NCBI GenBank assembly: GCA_051414805.1
Contig: CP166702.1
Coordinates: 3,782,001 to 3,846,000, forward strand
Reading direction: 5' to 3'
DNA: 64,000 nt
From: Xenophilus sp003671765
Lineage (GTDB): Bacteria > Pseudomonadota > Gammaproteobacteria > Burkholderiales > Burkholderiaceae_C
Part shown: positions 1-7,529 of the stretch, piece by piece
Numbering within the stretch: the stretch's first letter is position 1
Layout of the letters: every line of letters starts with the position of its first letter
Position numbers and translations under genes: made by a program
Notes under the pieces: generated by a model
What the model was told of the DNA's origin: nothing
Databases searched by the model: none
The model's input: only the letters and a program-made list of their open reading frames with translations

Positions 1-170
1 TGCCGGCCTTCAGCGCGTCGCTCGCCTATTACGACAGCTACCGCTCGGCCCGCCTGCCGGCCAACCTGCTGCAGGCGCAGCGCGACTTCTTCGGCGCCCA
101 CACCTACGAGCGCCTCGACAAGCCCGAAGGCCAGTTCTTCCACACGGAATGGCCCGAGGTGATCGAGTAA
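1..170 (+). CDS. gnd: 6-phosphogluconate dehydrogenase, C-terminal fragment
   Basis: This is the last 55 codons of a gene that begins before the window; the reading frame starts at base 3 and ends at TAA 168-170. The visible peptide has the conserved C-terminus of decarboxylating 6-phosphogluconate dehydrogenase: ASLAYYDSYRSARLPANLLQ, then QRDFFGAHTYERLD and a terminal FHTEWPEV. The enzyme oxidises 6-phosphogluconate to ribulose 5-phosphate with release of CO2 in the cytosolic pentose phosphate pathway. The catalytic and coenzyme-binding parts lie outside the window. The next gene is convergent, 12 bases away. Confidence 0.9.
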   Translation, partial: PAFSASLAYYDSYRSARLPANLLQAQRDFFGAHTYERLDKPEGQFFHTEWPEVIE

Positions 171-182
171 GGCCGCGCAGCG

Positions 183-824
183 TCAGGCCGATTTGCCGCG
201 GCCACGCCCGGACTTGCGCGCCCCGCCGGCCGTGCCGCGCGGCGCGGGCGCCGGCGCCGCTGCGGCCGCCTGCATCTGCTCCAGGGCCGCGAGCGCGTCC
301 ACCCGCGCCATGAAGCGGTGCAGGCAGCCGGGCGCGACCTCGCGCATGAGCGTGAGCGAGCGGTGCAGCAGGTGCTGCGAATTGAGCGGTCCCGGGTTCT
401 CGGGCAATGCATCCACCGACTGCGAGAGGCGCCGCTCGGCGCTCAGGCCGGCCCAGACGCGGCGGACGTGCGCGAGCACCTTCGGCTCGGGCATGGCGGC
501 GAGGCCCGCGCCCGGTGGGCTGGGCAGGGGCGCTTCGCCGCGCGCCGCTGCCTGAGCGGCGAGCCGCGCCGTCAACGCGCCGAGCCCACCGTCCTGAACG
601 TCGACCGCCTGCGGTGCTGCAGCGGCTACGGCCGGCGGCTCGAACTCGGCCACCAAGGCGCGAATCCGGACATCGATGCGCGCTCGTGCCTCGCCCTGGT
701 GAAGCGCCGCGCGCCGCGCCATCGCAGCCACGAGGCCGAAGCGCAGCGGCTGCGCGACGTCGGCGCCGGCCTGGCGCAGGCGTTCGAGCGCGGGTGCGTG
801 CTCCTCAGCCACGGGTCGGCGCAC
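183..824 (-). CDS. DUF2894-type protein, last gene of the stator-like operon
   Basis: A 213-residue protein without signal peptide or membrane segment. It is alanine and arginine rich, with a mid-region WAGLSAERRLSQSVDALPEN and NSQHLLHRSLTLMREV, and ends in a basic Gly/Arg/Lys tail. I recall this as DUF2894, which in Burkholderiales closes an operon with DUF3348, DUF802 and an OmpA protein. The GTG start at 824 lies 20 bases inside the OmpA-like gene, so translation is probably coupled. Function is unknown; a cytoplasmic partner of the membrane complex is an inference from position only. A GTG a few codons downstream is an alternative start. Confidence 0.75.
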   Translation of the reverse strand: MRRPVAEEHAPALERLRQAGADVAQPLRFGLVAAMARRAALHQGEARARIDVRIRALVAEFEPPAVAAAAPQAVDVQDGGLGALTARLAAQAAARGEAPLPSPPGAGLAAMPEPKVLAHVRRVWAGLSAERRLSQSVDALPENPGPLNSQHLLHRSLTLMREVAPGCLHRFMARVDALAALEQMQAAAAAPAPAPRGTAGGARKSGRGRGKSA

Positions 825-1461
825 CGGGCTTGGCGGGACGGGGCGTCGGCGCCATCTCGACGCGGCGGTTGCGCGCGCGCCCTTCCGCTTCGGCGTTGGA
901 GGCGACGGCCTGCTCCGAGCCGAAGGCGGCGGCGAACACCGACGAGGACGGCACGCCCTCCTCGATCAGCGCGCGCGTCACGGTGAGGGCGCGCTGCGCC
1001 GACAGCTCCCAGTTGTCGGCGAAGGGCTTGTTGCCACCGCGCACCTGGCGGTCGTCGGTGAAGCCGCTCACCATGAGGATGTCGTCGCGCGCCTTCAGGT
1101 AGGCAGTCAGCGGCGCCGCCAGGCCCTTGAGCAGTTGCCGGCCCTCGGGCTGCAGCTCGGCCGAGTTGAGCGCGAACAGCACGCTGCCGCTGATGCCGAT
1201 GCGACCGTCGGTCAGCGTCACGCGCCCGGCGGCGAGCGGGCCGGCCAGGGCTTCTTCGAGCGTCTTGCGGCGCTGCACCTCGGCCTGGCGTTGCTGCGTC
1301 TCGGTCTCCAGCTTTGCGGCGAGTTCGAGCTGCACGCCCAGCGCACAGACGAGGATCAGCACGAAGGCGCCAAGCAGCCCGGCCATCAGGTCGCCGAAGA
1401 CGGCCCAGACCGGCACGTCGGATTCGACGCCGGTCTCGATGTCGATCGCGTCCTGGTGCAT
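805..1461 (-). CDS. MotB/ZorB-like OmpA-family protein
   Basis: A 218-residue protein with the layout of a stator B subunit. It has a short cytoplasmic N-terminus and one membrane helix at about residues 19-41 that opens with FGDLMAGLLGAFVLILV. Asp24 sits where MotB and ZorB carry the ion-binding aspartate. A coiled linker follows, then an OmpA-like peptidoglycan-binding domain (SGFTDDRQ, LSAQRALTVTRALIEEGV, terminal RARNRRVEM). The ATG at 1461 shares one base with the stop codon of the DUF802 gene. By family knowledge such proteins anchor proton-driven channels to the cell wall; the partner is most likely the DUF802 protein. Confidence 0.85.
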   Translation of the reverse strand: MHQDAIDIETGVESDVPVWAVFGDLMAGLLGAFVLILVCALGVQLELAAKLETETQQRQAEVQRRKTLEEALAGPLAAGRVTLTDGRIGISGSVLFALNSAELQPEGRQLLKGLAAPLTAYLKARDDILMVSGFTDDRQVRGGNKPFADNWELSAQRALTVTRALIEEGVPSSSVFAAAFGSEQAVASNAEAEGRARNRRVEMAPTPRPAKPGAPTRG

Positions 1462-3866
1462 CAGGCCTCGCTGTCGGCGGTGGCGTTGGTGGCGGCGGGT
1501 TCGACGCGCGCCGGCGGCCGTGCCGCGAGCTGCTGCAGGTCGTCGAGGATCTGCTTTTGCGACAGGATGCTCAGGTCCACCACTTCGCGTGCCTGCGCGA
1601 CGTAGTAGGCCAGCTGCTCGTCGCTGCGCGCCATGCTCTTGTCCAGCGCACCCTCGATGCGCTGCAGGCTGCCGGTGAGGCGCTCGCTGGCCGAACCGAA
1701 GTGCTCGACCGCGGCACCGAAGGCCTCGCCCAGGCTCGCGACCTCGACGGCACTGCCCGTGACCTGCGCCGACACCGCCGCCAGGCGCTCGCCCTGCGCA
1801 TCGACCGTCGCCGCGAAGCGACTGCCCTGCGCGTCGACGGCTTCGGCAAAGCGCTCGCCGGCGCGCTGCAGCACCTCGGACGAGGCGCTCACCAGCGCGT
1901 CGATGGCCGCGCGCTGCTCGGTGGAGGCATGGTTCACGGCATCGAGCAGCGTGGCCAGCGTGTCGAGGATGCGGGTGCGCTCCTCCAGCATGGCGTTGTC
2001 GCGCACCATGCTGTCGGACAGCTTCTGGCGCAATTCGGCAATGACTTCGGCGGCCGCGCGGGGCGCCTCGGCCGCCGTTTCGACCAGGCGGCCGATCTCG
2101 GCGATGGTGCCTTGCGCATGGGCTTCGGTCTGCGCCGAGATGTCGCGTGCGGTGCGTGCCAGCGTGTCGCAGATCTCGGCCTGCTGCCGCGCGGTCTGCG
2201 CACCGGCTTCCTGCCAGCTCGCCTTCAGGCCATCGGCCAGCTGGGCCAGCGACTGCGTCCAGGCGTCCAGGCGCTGCGTGTCGCGCGCGGCCAGCGTGGT
2301 CTGCAGTTCGGCGTGCGCGCGGTCGACGGTCTGCAGCAGCGCGGCGGCCTGCTCGCCGAAGCCGCCGGCCGCGGCGGCCAGGGCCTGCTCGTTGCGCGCC
2401 GCCAGCTGCTCGCCGGCGACGCGCTGCGCATCGAGCGCCTCGCTCCAGCGCTGCGAAAGCTGGCCGGCGATGCCGTCCAGGCGCGCCGCCACGCCGTCGA
2501 CCAGCGCTTCGGAGCGCTGCCCGAACTGCTCGGTGGCGGCATCGACTGCCGTGCGGTGCTCTGCGGCGGCGCCGTCGACGCTGCGCAGCAGTGCGGCTGC
2601 CTGCTGCTCGAAGCTGGCCGCCGCCTGGCCCAGCGCCTCGCGCGTGTGCAGGGCCAGCGTCTCGCTGGTTTCGCGCTGCTGGTCCAGCGCGCCGCCCCAG
2701 GCCTGCGACAGGCGCTCGGCCGTGCCGTCCAGCCGCTGGGCCACGCCGTCGACGAGCGCTGCGGAGCGCTGGTCGAAGCGTTCGGCCACGCCGGCCAGCA
2801 TGTCGCGCAATTCGGCGGCCAGCGCCTGGCTGCCGCGCTGGTGGGTGTCGAGTGCGCCCTGCCAGGTCTGGGCCACGCCGGCGGTGGTGCGCTCGAAGCC
2901 GCTCGTCAGCCCATCGAGCTGGCGCTGGACCGACTGGCCCAGCGTGTCGTGCAGCGCGCCGGTCTCGCGCGCGATCTGCGCCATGGTGGCCTCGACCACG
3001 GGCTGGATGGCCGCGGCCGCGGTCTTCGCGCTGTCGGTGAGGCTGCGGGTGAGCGACCGGTCCACCGATTCGGCCAGCGCGGTGTAGGCGCCGGCAGCCT
3101 GCGCATGGAACTCGGTCTGACCCGCGGCCAGCCGCTGGGCCAGCGCGTCGTGCTGCTGTTCCATGCGTTCCATCAGCGTCTGCAGGCGCTCTACGATCTG
3201 CGGCATGGCCTGCGCCTGCTGCTCCATGAGCCGGAATCCCTGCTCGCGCTGATGCGCGGCCGAGAAGGGCCGCAGCGTGGTCGCGATGTGCGCATCGAGC
3301 GCCAGCGCGGCCTGCGCCCGCTCGCGCCGGTACAGCGCCGACACCAGCCCCAGCATGGCGGACGCCGCCACGCCCGCCACCGAGGTGCCGAAGGCCAGGC
3401 CCAGCCCCTGCACCGGCTGCGACAGGGCCGAGCGCATGGCCTGCAGGTCGGTCGTGCCGGCAAGCGCGGCGCCGGTGCCGTTGAGCGTGACCACCATGCC
3501 GAGGAAGGTGCCCAGCATGCCCAGCAGCACCAGCAGGCCGGCCAGGTAGGGCGTCATGGCCGGACCGGGCAGCGCCGCGCGCTGGCCTTCGATGCGCAGG
3601 CGCACCGCCGGCCGCAGCGAGGGGTGCAGCGTCTCGAGCCAGGCGGGCAGGCTGGCCGGCGGCGTGCCGAGCGCGGCCACGGCCTGCCGGAGCGTGGCGG
3701 TCGCCTGACGGAAGCGGTGCAGCTCCAGCGCTCCCATGACGTAGAAGGCAGCGATGACCAGCGTCACGGCCAGCGCGAGCAAGTGGCTGCCGAGGTAGCC
3801 GGCGCCGACCCAGGCGATCACGGCCAGGCCGGCGAGGAATGCGAGAGGAGAAAGGAATCTAGGCAT
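1461..3866 (-). CDS. DUF802 protein: MotA/ExbB-like channel with a long helical tail
   Basis: An 801-residue membrane protein. Hydrophobic helices lie at about residues 8-22, 28-47, 107-126 and 153-178. The third contains LGMLGTFLGMVVTLNG and the fourth LGLAFGTSVAGVAASAMLGL, resembling the helix 3/4 signatures of the MotA/TolQ/ExbB proton-channel superfamily. Roughly 600 residues of Ala/Gln/Arg-rich predicted helix follow. They include two repeats of about 85 residues, recognisable from RSAALVDGVAQRLDG and RSEALVDGVAARLDG, which correspond to the DUF802 repeat. A MotA-like channel carrying a long cytoplasmic tail is the architecture of ZorA in Zorya anti-phage systems. The start overlaps the DUF3348 stop by 8 bases. 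The function in this operon is not known. Confidence 0.8.
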   Translation of the reverse strand: MPRFLSPLAFLAGLAVIAWVGAGYLGSHLLALAVTLVIAAFYVMGALELHRFRQATATLRQAVAALGTPPASLPAWLETLHPSLRPAVRLRIEGQRAALPGPAMTPYLAGLLVLLGMLGTFLGMVVTLNGTGAALAGTTDLQAMRSALSQPVQGLGLAFGTSVAGVAASAMLGLVSALYRRERAQAALALDAHIATTLRPFSAAHQREQGFRLMEQQAQAMPQIVERLQTLMERMEQQHDALAQRLAAGQTEFHAQAAGAYTALAESVDRSLTRSLTDSAKTAAAAIQPVVEATMAQIARETGALHDTLGQSVQRQLDGLTSGFERTTAGVAQTWQGALDTHQRGSQALAAELRDMLAGVAERFDQRSAALVDGVAQRLDGTAERLSQAWGGALDQQRETSETLALHTREALGQAAASFEQQAAALLRSVDGAAAEHRTAVDAATEQFGQRSEALVDGVAARLDGIAGQLSQRWSEALDAQRVAGEQLAARNEQALAAAAGGFGEQAAALLQTVDRAHAELQTTLAARDTQRLDAWTQSLAQLADGLKASWQEAGAQTARQQAEICDTLARTARDISAQTEAHAQGTIAEIGRLVETAAEAPRAAAEVIAELRQKLSDSMVRDNAMLEERTRILDTLATLLDAVNHASTEQRAAIDALVSASSEVLQRAGERFAEAVDAQGSRFAATVDAQGERLAAVSAQVTGSAVEVASLGEAFGAAVEHFGSASERLTGSLQRIEGALDKSMARSDEQLAYYVAQAREVVDLSILSQKQILDDLQQLAARPPARVEPAATNATADSEA

Positions 3867-4638
3867 GCGTGAGGGGGGAGCCCACAGCGGGCTGGCGAAG
3901 CGCTTCGAGCAGCGCGTCGACCGGTTGAAATCGGAAGTCCAGTTCGGCCAGCAGCAAGGCCTGCATGTCCTGGCAGAAGGCGTCGAGCCAGGCGGTGGCG
4001 GGCGGCGGCGGCTCGGCGCGCGATTCGGCCAGGGCAACGGCCTCGGCCGCGGCGCTGCGCAGCCGCTTGAAGTGCGCCTCCAGCGTGGCGGGCACCGTGG
4101 CCAGCAAGGTGCGCTCGCGCGCGTCGAGCACCTGGCTGAGCACCGCCTCGACCGCGGCCAGTCGCGCCGCCTGGGGCGAACGCGCGGCCAGCCGGCCGCG
4201 CAGGCGCGCGCACAGCGCGTCGACACCGGCTTCCATCGCCTGCTGCCGCGTGAGGTAGCGCTGGCGGTAGGGCGCGAAATCCGTCGCCGGCGGCGCGGGC
4301 GTCTCGCCGGGCAGCAACTGGCGTGGCGCGCGGCCGGGCGCGGCGCTGAGCACGTTGTCGTCGCGGATCGATCGGGCCAGGGCCTGGCGCAGCGCGGCGC
4401 ACTCGCGCGCGTCCGCATCGGCGGCGGGCCGCAGTCCCTGCGAGGGCGCCTGCGCTGCAGGCGCATTGAGCACCGCCGACAGCGAGATCGCGTCCGTCCA
4501 GCCCAGCCAAAGGCTCAGGCGCTCGACGAAGGGCAACGGCGCCGCCGGCATGGCCGCGGCGCGTGTGCCTTCGGCCTCGCGCAGCCGCCCGAGGAGGCGG
4601 ATCAGCGGCGAGTCGGCAAAAGCTGTGCGCGTGGTCAC
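3859..4638 (-). CDS. DUF3348-family protein, first gene of the operon
   Basis: A 259-residue soluble protein starting at GTG 4638 (residues begin with TTRTAFADSPLIRLLGRL). An upstream in-frame ATG at 4725 would place the start inside the MITE-like element, so I prefer the GTG. Visible blocks are FVERLSLWLGWTDAISLSAVL near residue 50 and YLTRQQAMEAGVDALCARLR in the middle. I recall this as DUF3348, which accompanies DUF802 proteins in Betaproteobacteria. There is no signal peptide and no recognised catalytic motif. It leads the four-gene operon and overlaps the channel gene by 8 bases, so the products are probably made in step. Confidence 0.75.
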   Translation of the reverse strand: MTTRTAFADSPLIRLLGRLREAEGTRAAAMPAAPLPFVERLSLWLGWTDAISLSAVLNAPAAQAPSQGLRPAADADARECAALRQALARSIRDDNVLSAAPGRAPRQLLPGETPAPPATDFAPYRQRYLTRQQAMEAGVDALCARLRGRLAARSPQAARLAAVEAVLSQVLDARERTLLATVPATLEAHFKRLRSAAAEAVALAESRAEPPPPATAWLDAFCQDMQALLLAELDFRFQPVDALLEALRQPAVGSPLTHA

Positions 4639-4650
4639 GTGGACGTCCTG

Positions 4651-4812
4651 GGGATGCTCTTCACGAATCGAGCGAGCCTGTGGTTGTACGGATCGGGATG
4701 GGATGCAAGGCGAAAAACGCAGCAATAGCTGGCTATTGCGAGGCTTTTCAACGCCGCAGACCGCCCGAGTCCGTGCAAGCGCAGGCCGCGGGCATTTGTG
4801 AAGAGCATCCCG
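4651..4812. mobile_element. MITE-like element of 162 bases with terminal inverted repeats
   Basis: The two ends are inverted copies: 4651-4665 reads GGGATGCTCTTCACG and the complement of 4798-4812 reads GGGATGCTCTTCACA. Weaker similarity continues inward for about 30 more bases (tg-ttg-acgga in both arms). The centre holds a perfect hairpin, GCAATAGC (4722-4729) against GCTATTGC (4732-4739), with a two-base loop. No transposase is encoded. It lies just before the DUF3348 start and may carry part of that operon's promoter region. A flanking target duplication was not clear to me. Confidence 0.6.
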
Positions 4813-4914
4813 GCTCCCCAGAAAAAACCGGGCAGTTTAACTGCCGGCCCCTCGTGCGCCCGGGTCCGGCGGCCGTGCGCAGGTGGTGCGGGCGACGACG
4901 AATTCGATGCATAG

Positions 4915-4967
4915 AATCGGGCTCCGACGCCCGCCCCGCCTGTGCAAGCAGCTATCAATTCCGTAGC
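4915..4967 (-). repeat. Dispersed palindromic repeat, copy 1
   Basis: Reads on the minus strand as GCTACGGAATTGATAGC followed by TGCTTGCACAGGCGGGGCGG and an imperfect GGGCGTCGGAGCCCGATT arm. It shows the family pattern: a GCTAT-N5-7-ATAGC type palindrome, a G/C-rich spacer, then GGGCGCT-A-GCCC. It lies 19 bases before the VOC gene start. Confidence 0.7.
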
Positions 4968-4986
4968 ACCCGAGCCCCTGTCCACC

Positions 4987-5376
4987 ATGCGCATCGACCA
5001 CATCGCCCTCTGGACCGACGACCTCGCGCGCTGCACCCGCTTCTACGTGGAGTACTTCGGCGCGCAGGCCGGCGCGGGCTACGAGAACAAGGCCAAGGGC
5101 TTCCGATCCTGTTTCCTGAGCTTCGACGGCGGCGCGCGCATCGAGGCCATGAGCACCGACACCCTCGCGCCGCAACGCGCGGAGCCGGGCGCCCAGCGCA
5201 TGGGCTGGACGCACCTGGCCATCGCGCTGGGCTCGGAAGCGGCGGTCGACGCCCTCACGGCCCGGCTGCGCGGCGACGGTTTTCCCGTGCTCGACGGCCC
5301 GCGCCGCACCGGCGACGGCTACTACGAGAGCGTGGTGCTCGACCCCGACGGCAACCGCGTCGAGATCACGGCCTGA
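4987..5376 (+). CDS. VOC (glyoxalase/bleomycin-resistance) family protein
   Basis: A 129-residue single-domain protein starting MRIDHIALWTDDLARCTRFY. That is the first beta-alpha-beta unit of the vicinal oxygen chelate fold, with His5 in the usual first metal-ligand position. The second half has WTHLAIALGS and ends YYESVVLDPDGNRVEIT, where the glutamate is the usual last ligand. The substrate cannot be told from sequence; small-molecule lyase, dioxygenase or binding roles are all known in the family. The ATG at 4987 is preferred because an upstream in-frame ATG (4942) would translate part of repeat copy 1. A DM13 gene follows 8 bases downstream. Confidence 0.85.
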   Translation: MRIDHIALWTDDLARCTRFYVEYFGAQAGAGYENKAKGFRSCFLSFDGGARIEAMSTDTLAPQRAEPGAQRMGWTHLAIALGSEAAVDALTARLRGDGFPVLDGPRRTGDGYYESVVLDPDGNRVEITA

Positions 5377-5384
5377 GCCCTCCC

Positions 5385-5876
5385 ATGCCACGCTGGCTGC
5401 TCCCCCTGGGCACGCACGCCGCCACGCTGGCGGTGGGCCTGGGCATCGGCACGGCGCTCGGCATCTACTGGCTGCCGATCCTCACGGCGCCGACGCCGCC
5501 TGCGTCGGCGGCGCTGGCGAGCGCCGAGGCCGAGGCGCTGTACCGCGGCCGCTTCCGGCGCGACCTGAAGGACAGCGACTGGCTGCACTGGGGCGAAGGC
5601 GAAGTCCTGGTGGGCGCGCGCAGCATCGCCCTGCGCGGAAAGCTCGCGCCCGGGCCGGACTACAAGCTGTACCTCTCGCCGGCCTTCGTCGAGACCGAGG
5701 CCGACTTCCTGCGCCACAAGCCCTCGATGCGGCGCGTGGGGGACGTGAAGACCTTCGAGAACTTCCTGGTGGCGGTGCCCGAGGGCCTGGACGTGCGCCG
5801 CTTCACCACCGTCGTGGTGTGGTGCGAAACCTTCGGCCAATTCATCACTGCCGCACGCTACCGGAGCGCCGAATGA
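5385..5876 (+). CDS. DM13-domain protein with an N-terminal membrane anchor
   Basis: A 163-residue protein. Residues 6-33 form a hydrophobic segment (signal anchor or uncleaved signal peptide), so the rest is probably periplasmic. The C-terminal 110 residues match the DM13 pattern: LRGKLAPGPDYKLYLSPAFV, then KTFENFLVAVPEGLD and TTVVVWCETFGQFITAARY. The conserved Cys in VVWCE has been proposed as redox-active in this family. It starts 8 bases after the VOC gene and its stop overlaps the next start (ATGA), so the three genes are probably cotranscribed. Confidence 0.8.
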   Translation: MPRWLLPLGTHAATLAVGLGIGTALGIYWLPILTAPTPPASAALASAEAEALYRGRFRRDLKDSDWLHWGEGEVLVGARSIALRGKLAPGPDYKLYLSPAFVETEADFLRHKPSMRRVGDVKTFENFLVAVPEGLDVRRFTTVVVWCETFGQFITAARYRSAE

Positions 5877-6274
5877 GCCAGTTCACCGATGCCCTGCCCG
5901 AACTCTTCGAGTCGCTCGGCCGCGTGACCATCAAGCGCATGTTCGGCGGCGCCGGCCTGTGGCACGACGGCCTGATGTGCGCCCTGGTCGTGCGCGACAC
6001 GCTCTACCTCAAGACCGACGAAACGACGCGGCCCTTCTTCGATGCGCTGGAGCTCCCGGCCTTCAGCTACGAGCGCGGCGGCAAGGTGATGGAGACCTCG
6101 TACCGCCAGCCGCCCGAGACGGTTTTCGAGGATCGGCAGGAGGCCGCACTGTGGGTGCGCCGCGCCTACGAGGCGGCCCTGCGCGTGGCCAATGCCAGGC
6201 CGGTGCGCGCGGCCCCGCGCAGGAAGGCACCGACGAAGAAGAAGCCCGTGGCGCGCAAGACCGCCGGACGCTAG
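5873..6274 (+). CDS. TfoX/Sxy N-terminal-domain protein
   Basis: A 133-residue protein with the TfoX N-terminal domain: LFESLGRVTIKRMFGGAGLW near residue 10, LYLKTDETTRPFF, and FSYERGGKVMETSYRQPPE. It ends in a Lys/Arg-rich tail (APRRKAPTKKKPVARK) that could bind nucleic acid. It lacks the C-terminal domain of the Haemophilus/E. coli competence regulators, so a competence role should not be assumed. It overlaps the DM13 gene by four bases. The following gene is convergent. Confidence 0.8.
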   Translation: MSQFTDALPELFESLGRVTIKRMFGGAGLWHDGLMCALVVRDTLYLKTDETTRPFFDALELPAFSYERGGKVMETSYRQPPETVFEDRQEAALWVRRAYEAALRVANARPVRAAPRRKAPTKKKPVARKTAGR

Positions 6275-6322
6275 AGCACCGCAGCTCCAGCGCCGAGGCG
6301 GCCACCGGCGCCGGGCGCAGCC

Positions 6323-7417
6323 TCAGAACAGGCTGCCCTGCCCCTGCGCACCCGGCGGCCGGAAGGCCGTGAGGTCGTGCGCGATGCGCTCGCGGTTGAA
6401 GCCCAGGCGCTGCACGGTCTTCGCGAACCGCTGGCCGATCAGCTCGGACCACAGGCCGCTGCCCTTCATGCGAGTGGCGAAGTCGGCGTCGTAGTCCTTG
6501 CCGCCGCGCATCTCGCGGATGCGGGCCATGATGCGCGGCGCGCGCTGCGGGTAGTGCAGCTCGAGCCATTCCTTGAAGAGCGGCGCCACCTCCCAGGGCA
6601 GGCGGATCACCGTGTAGAAGGCCGAGCGCGCACCGGCCTCCCACGCCGCCTCCAGCACCTGCTCCATGTCTTCGGTGACGAAGGGGATCTGCGGCGCCAC
6701 GCTCACGCCCACGGGCACGCCCGCCTCGGCCAGGGTGCGGATGGTGCGCAGGCGCCGGTGCGGTGCGGCGGCACGAGGCTCGAGCTTGCGGGCCAGCTCG
6801 CCGTCGAGCGTGGTCACGGTCACGTACACCGCCGCCAGGCGTTGCGCGGCCATCGGCGCGATGAGGTCCAGGTCGTGTTCGACGGCGCTGGACTTGGTCA
6901 CCAGCGCGAAGGGGTGCCTCGCCTCCTGCAGCACCTCGATCACGGAACGTGTGAGCCTGAGCTCGCGCTCGATCGGCTGGTAGCAGTCGGTGGCGGTGCC
7001 GATGGCGATCTCGGCCGGCCGGTAGGCGCGCTGTCCGATCTCCCGGCGCAGCACCTCGGCGACGTTGCGCTTGGCGATGAGCTTGGTCTCGAAGTCCAGC
7101 CCCGGCGACAGGTTGAGGTAGCTGTGCGTGGGCCGCGCGAAGCAGTAGATGCAGCCGTGCTCGCAGCCGCGGTAGGGATTGAGCGAACGCTCGAAAGGGA
7201 TGTCGGGCGAATCGTTGTGGCTCAGCACCGACTTCACGTCCTCGAAGCGCACCTCGGTCTGCAGCGGTGCGGCCTCCGACGCGCCTTGCACCTCTTCGTC
7301 CATCGTGCCCCAGCCGTCGTCGAAGTCGTCGCGCACGTCCTTCTCGAAGCGGTGCGCGAGCCGCGAGGCCGCGCCGCGGCCCTTGATCGCGTGCAGGGGG
7401 ATGTGGGCGTCGGCCAT
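6323..7417 (-). CDS. PA0069-family radical SAM protein (SplB-like)
   Basis: A 364-residue protein. The radical SAM cluster motif is at Cys85, Cys89 and Cys92 (GCEHGCIYCFARP). It is followed by LDFETKLIAKRNVAEVL and the GTATDCYQPIER block typical of the PA0069/Rv2578c group related to spore photoproduct lyase. The start at 7417 (MADAHIPLHAIKGRG) is preferred to an upstream ATG because a LexA box lies 8 bases before it. PA0069 of Pseudomonas aeruginosa is, as I recall, an SOS-regulon member, which supports a role linked to DNA damage; the reaction is unknown. Confidence 0.88.
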   Translation of the reverse strand: MADAHIPLHAIKGRGAASRLAHRFEKDVRDDFDDGWGTMDEEVQGASEAAPLQTEVRFEDVKSVLSHNDSPDIPFERSLNPYRGCEHGCIYCFARPTHSYLNLSPGLDFETKLIAKRNVAEVLRREIGQRAYRPAEIAIGTATDCYQPIERELRLTRSVIEVLQEARHPFALVTKSSAVEHDLDLIAPMAAQRLAAVYVTVTTLDGELARKLEPRAAAPHRRLRTIRTLAEAGVPVGVSVAPQIPFVTEDMEQVLEAAWEAGARSAFYTVIRLPWEVAPLFKEWLELHYPQRAPRIMARIREMRGGKDYDADFATRMKGSGLWSELIGQRFAKTVQRLGFNRERIAHDLTAFRPPGAQGQGSLF

Positions 7418-7424
7418 GAAAACA

Positions 7425-7440
7425 CTGTACATAAAAACAG
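7425..7440 (-). promoter_or_regulatory. LexA (SOS) box
   Basis: The sequence CTGT-N8-ACAG occupies 7425-7440. In the minus orientation it reads CTGTTTTTATGTACAG, flanked by TA upstream, close to the gamma/beta-proteobacterial consensus TACTG(TA)5CAGTA. It lies 7 bases before the start codon of the radical SAM gene, a typical repressor position. It could also affect the divergent GbsR-type gene at 7530, but it is much closer to the radical SAM gene. Confidence 0.75.
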
Positions 7441-7486
7441 TATTCGCCGATGAAAACTTTTCTCAGCAAAGGTTCGCCGCCAACAA

Positions 7487-7512
7487 TTTCTTTGTTGACA
7501 GAAATTTCGAAA
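7487..7512 (+). promoter_or_regulatory. Candidate operator upstream of the GbsR-type gene
   Basis: A 26-base stretch (TTTCT...TTGACAGAAATTTCGAAA) that recurs at 8153-8178 with three mismatches. It contains an inverted repeat AATTTCT-N8-AGAAATT (7485-7506), and TTGACA inside it could serve as a -35 box. It ends 17 bases before the regulator's start codon, so autoregulation is the simplest reading. Confidence 0.55.
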
Positions 7513-7529
7513 ACGATAAGCTCCAAGCC

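Noticed and set aside
1314..3872. 852-codon open frame on the plus strand
   Set aside because: It is antisense to the DUF802 gene and its translation is Gln/Arg/Gly-rich low complexity, an artefact of high GC content.
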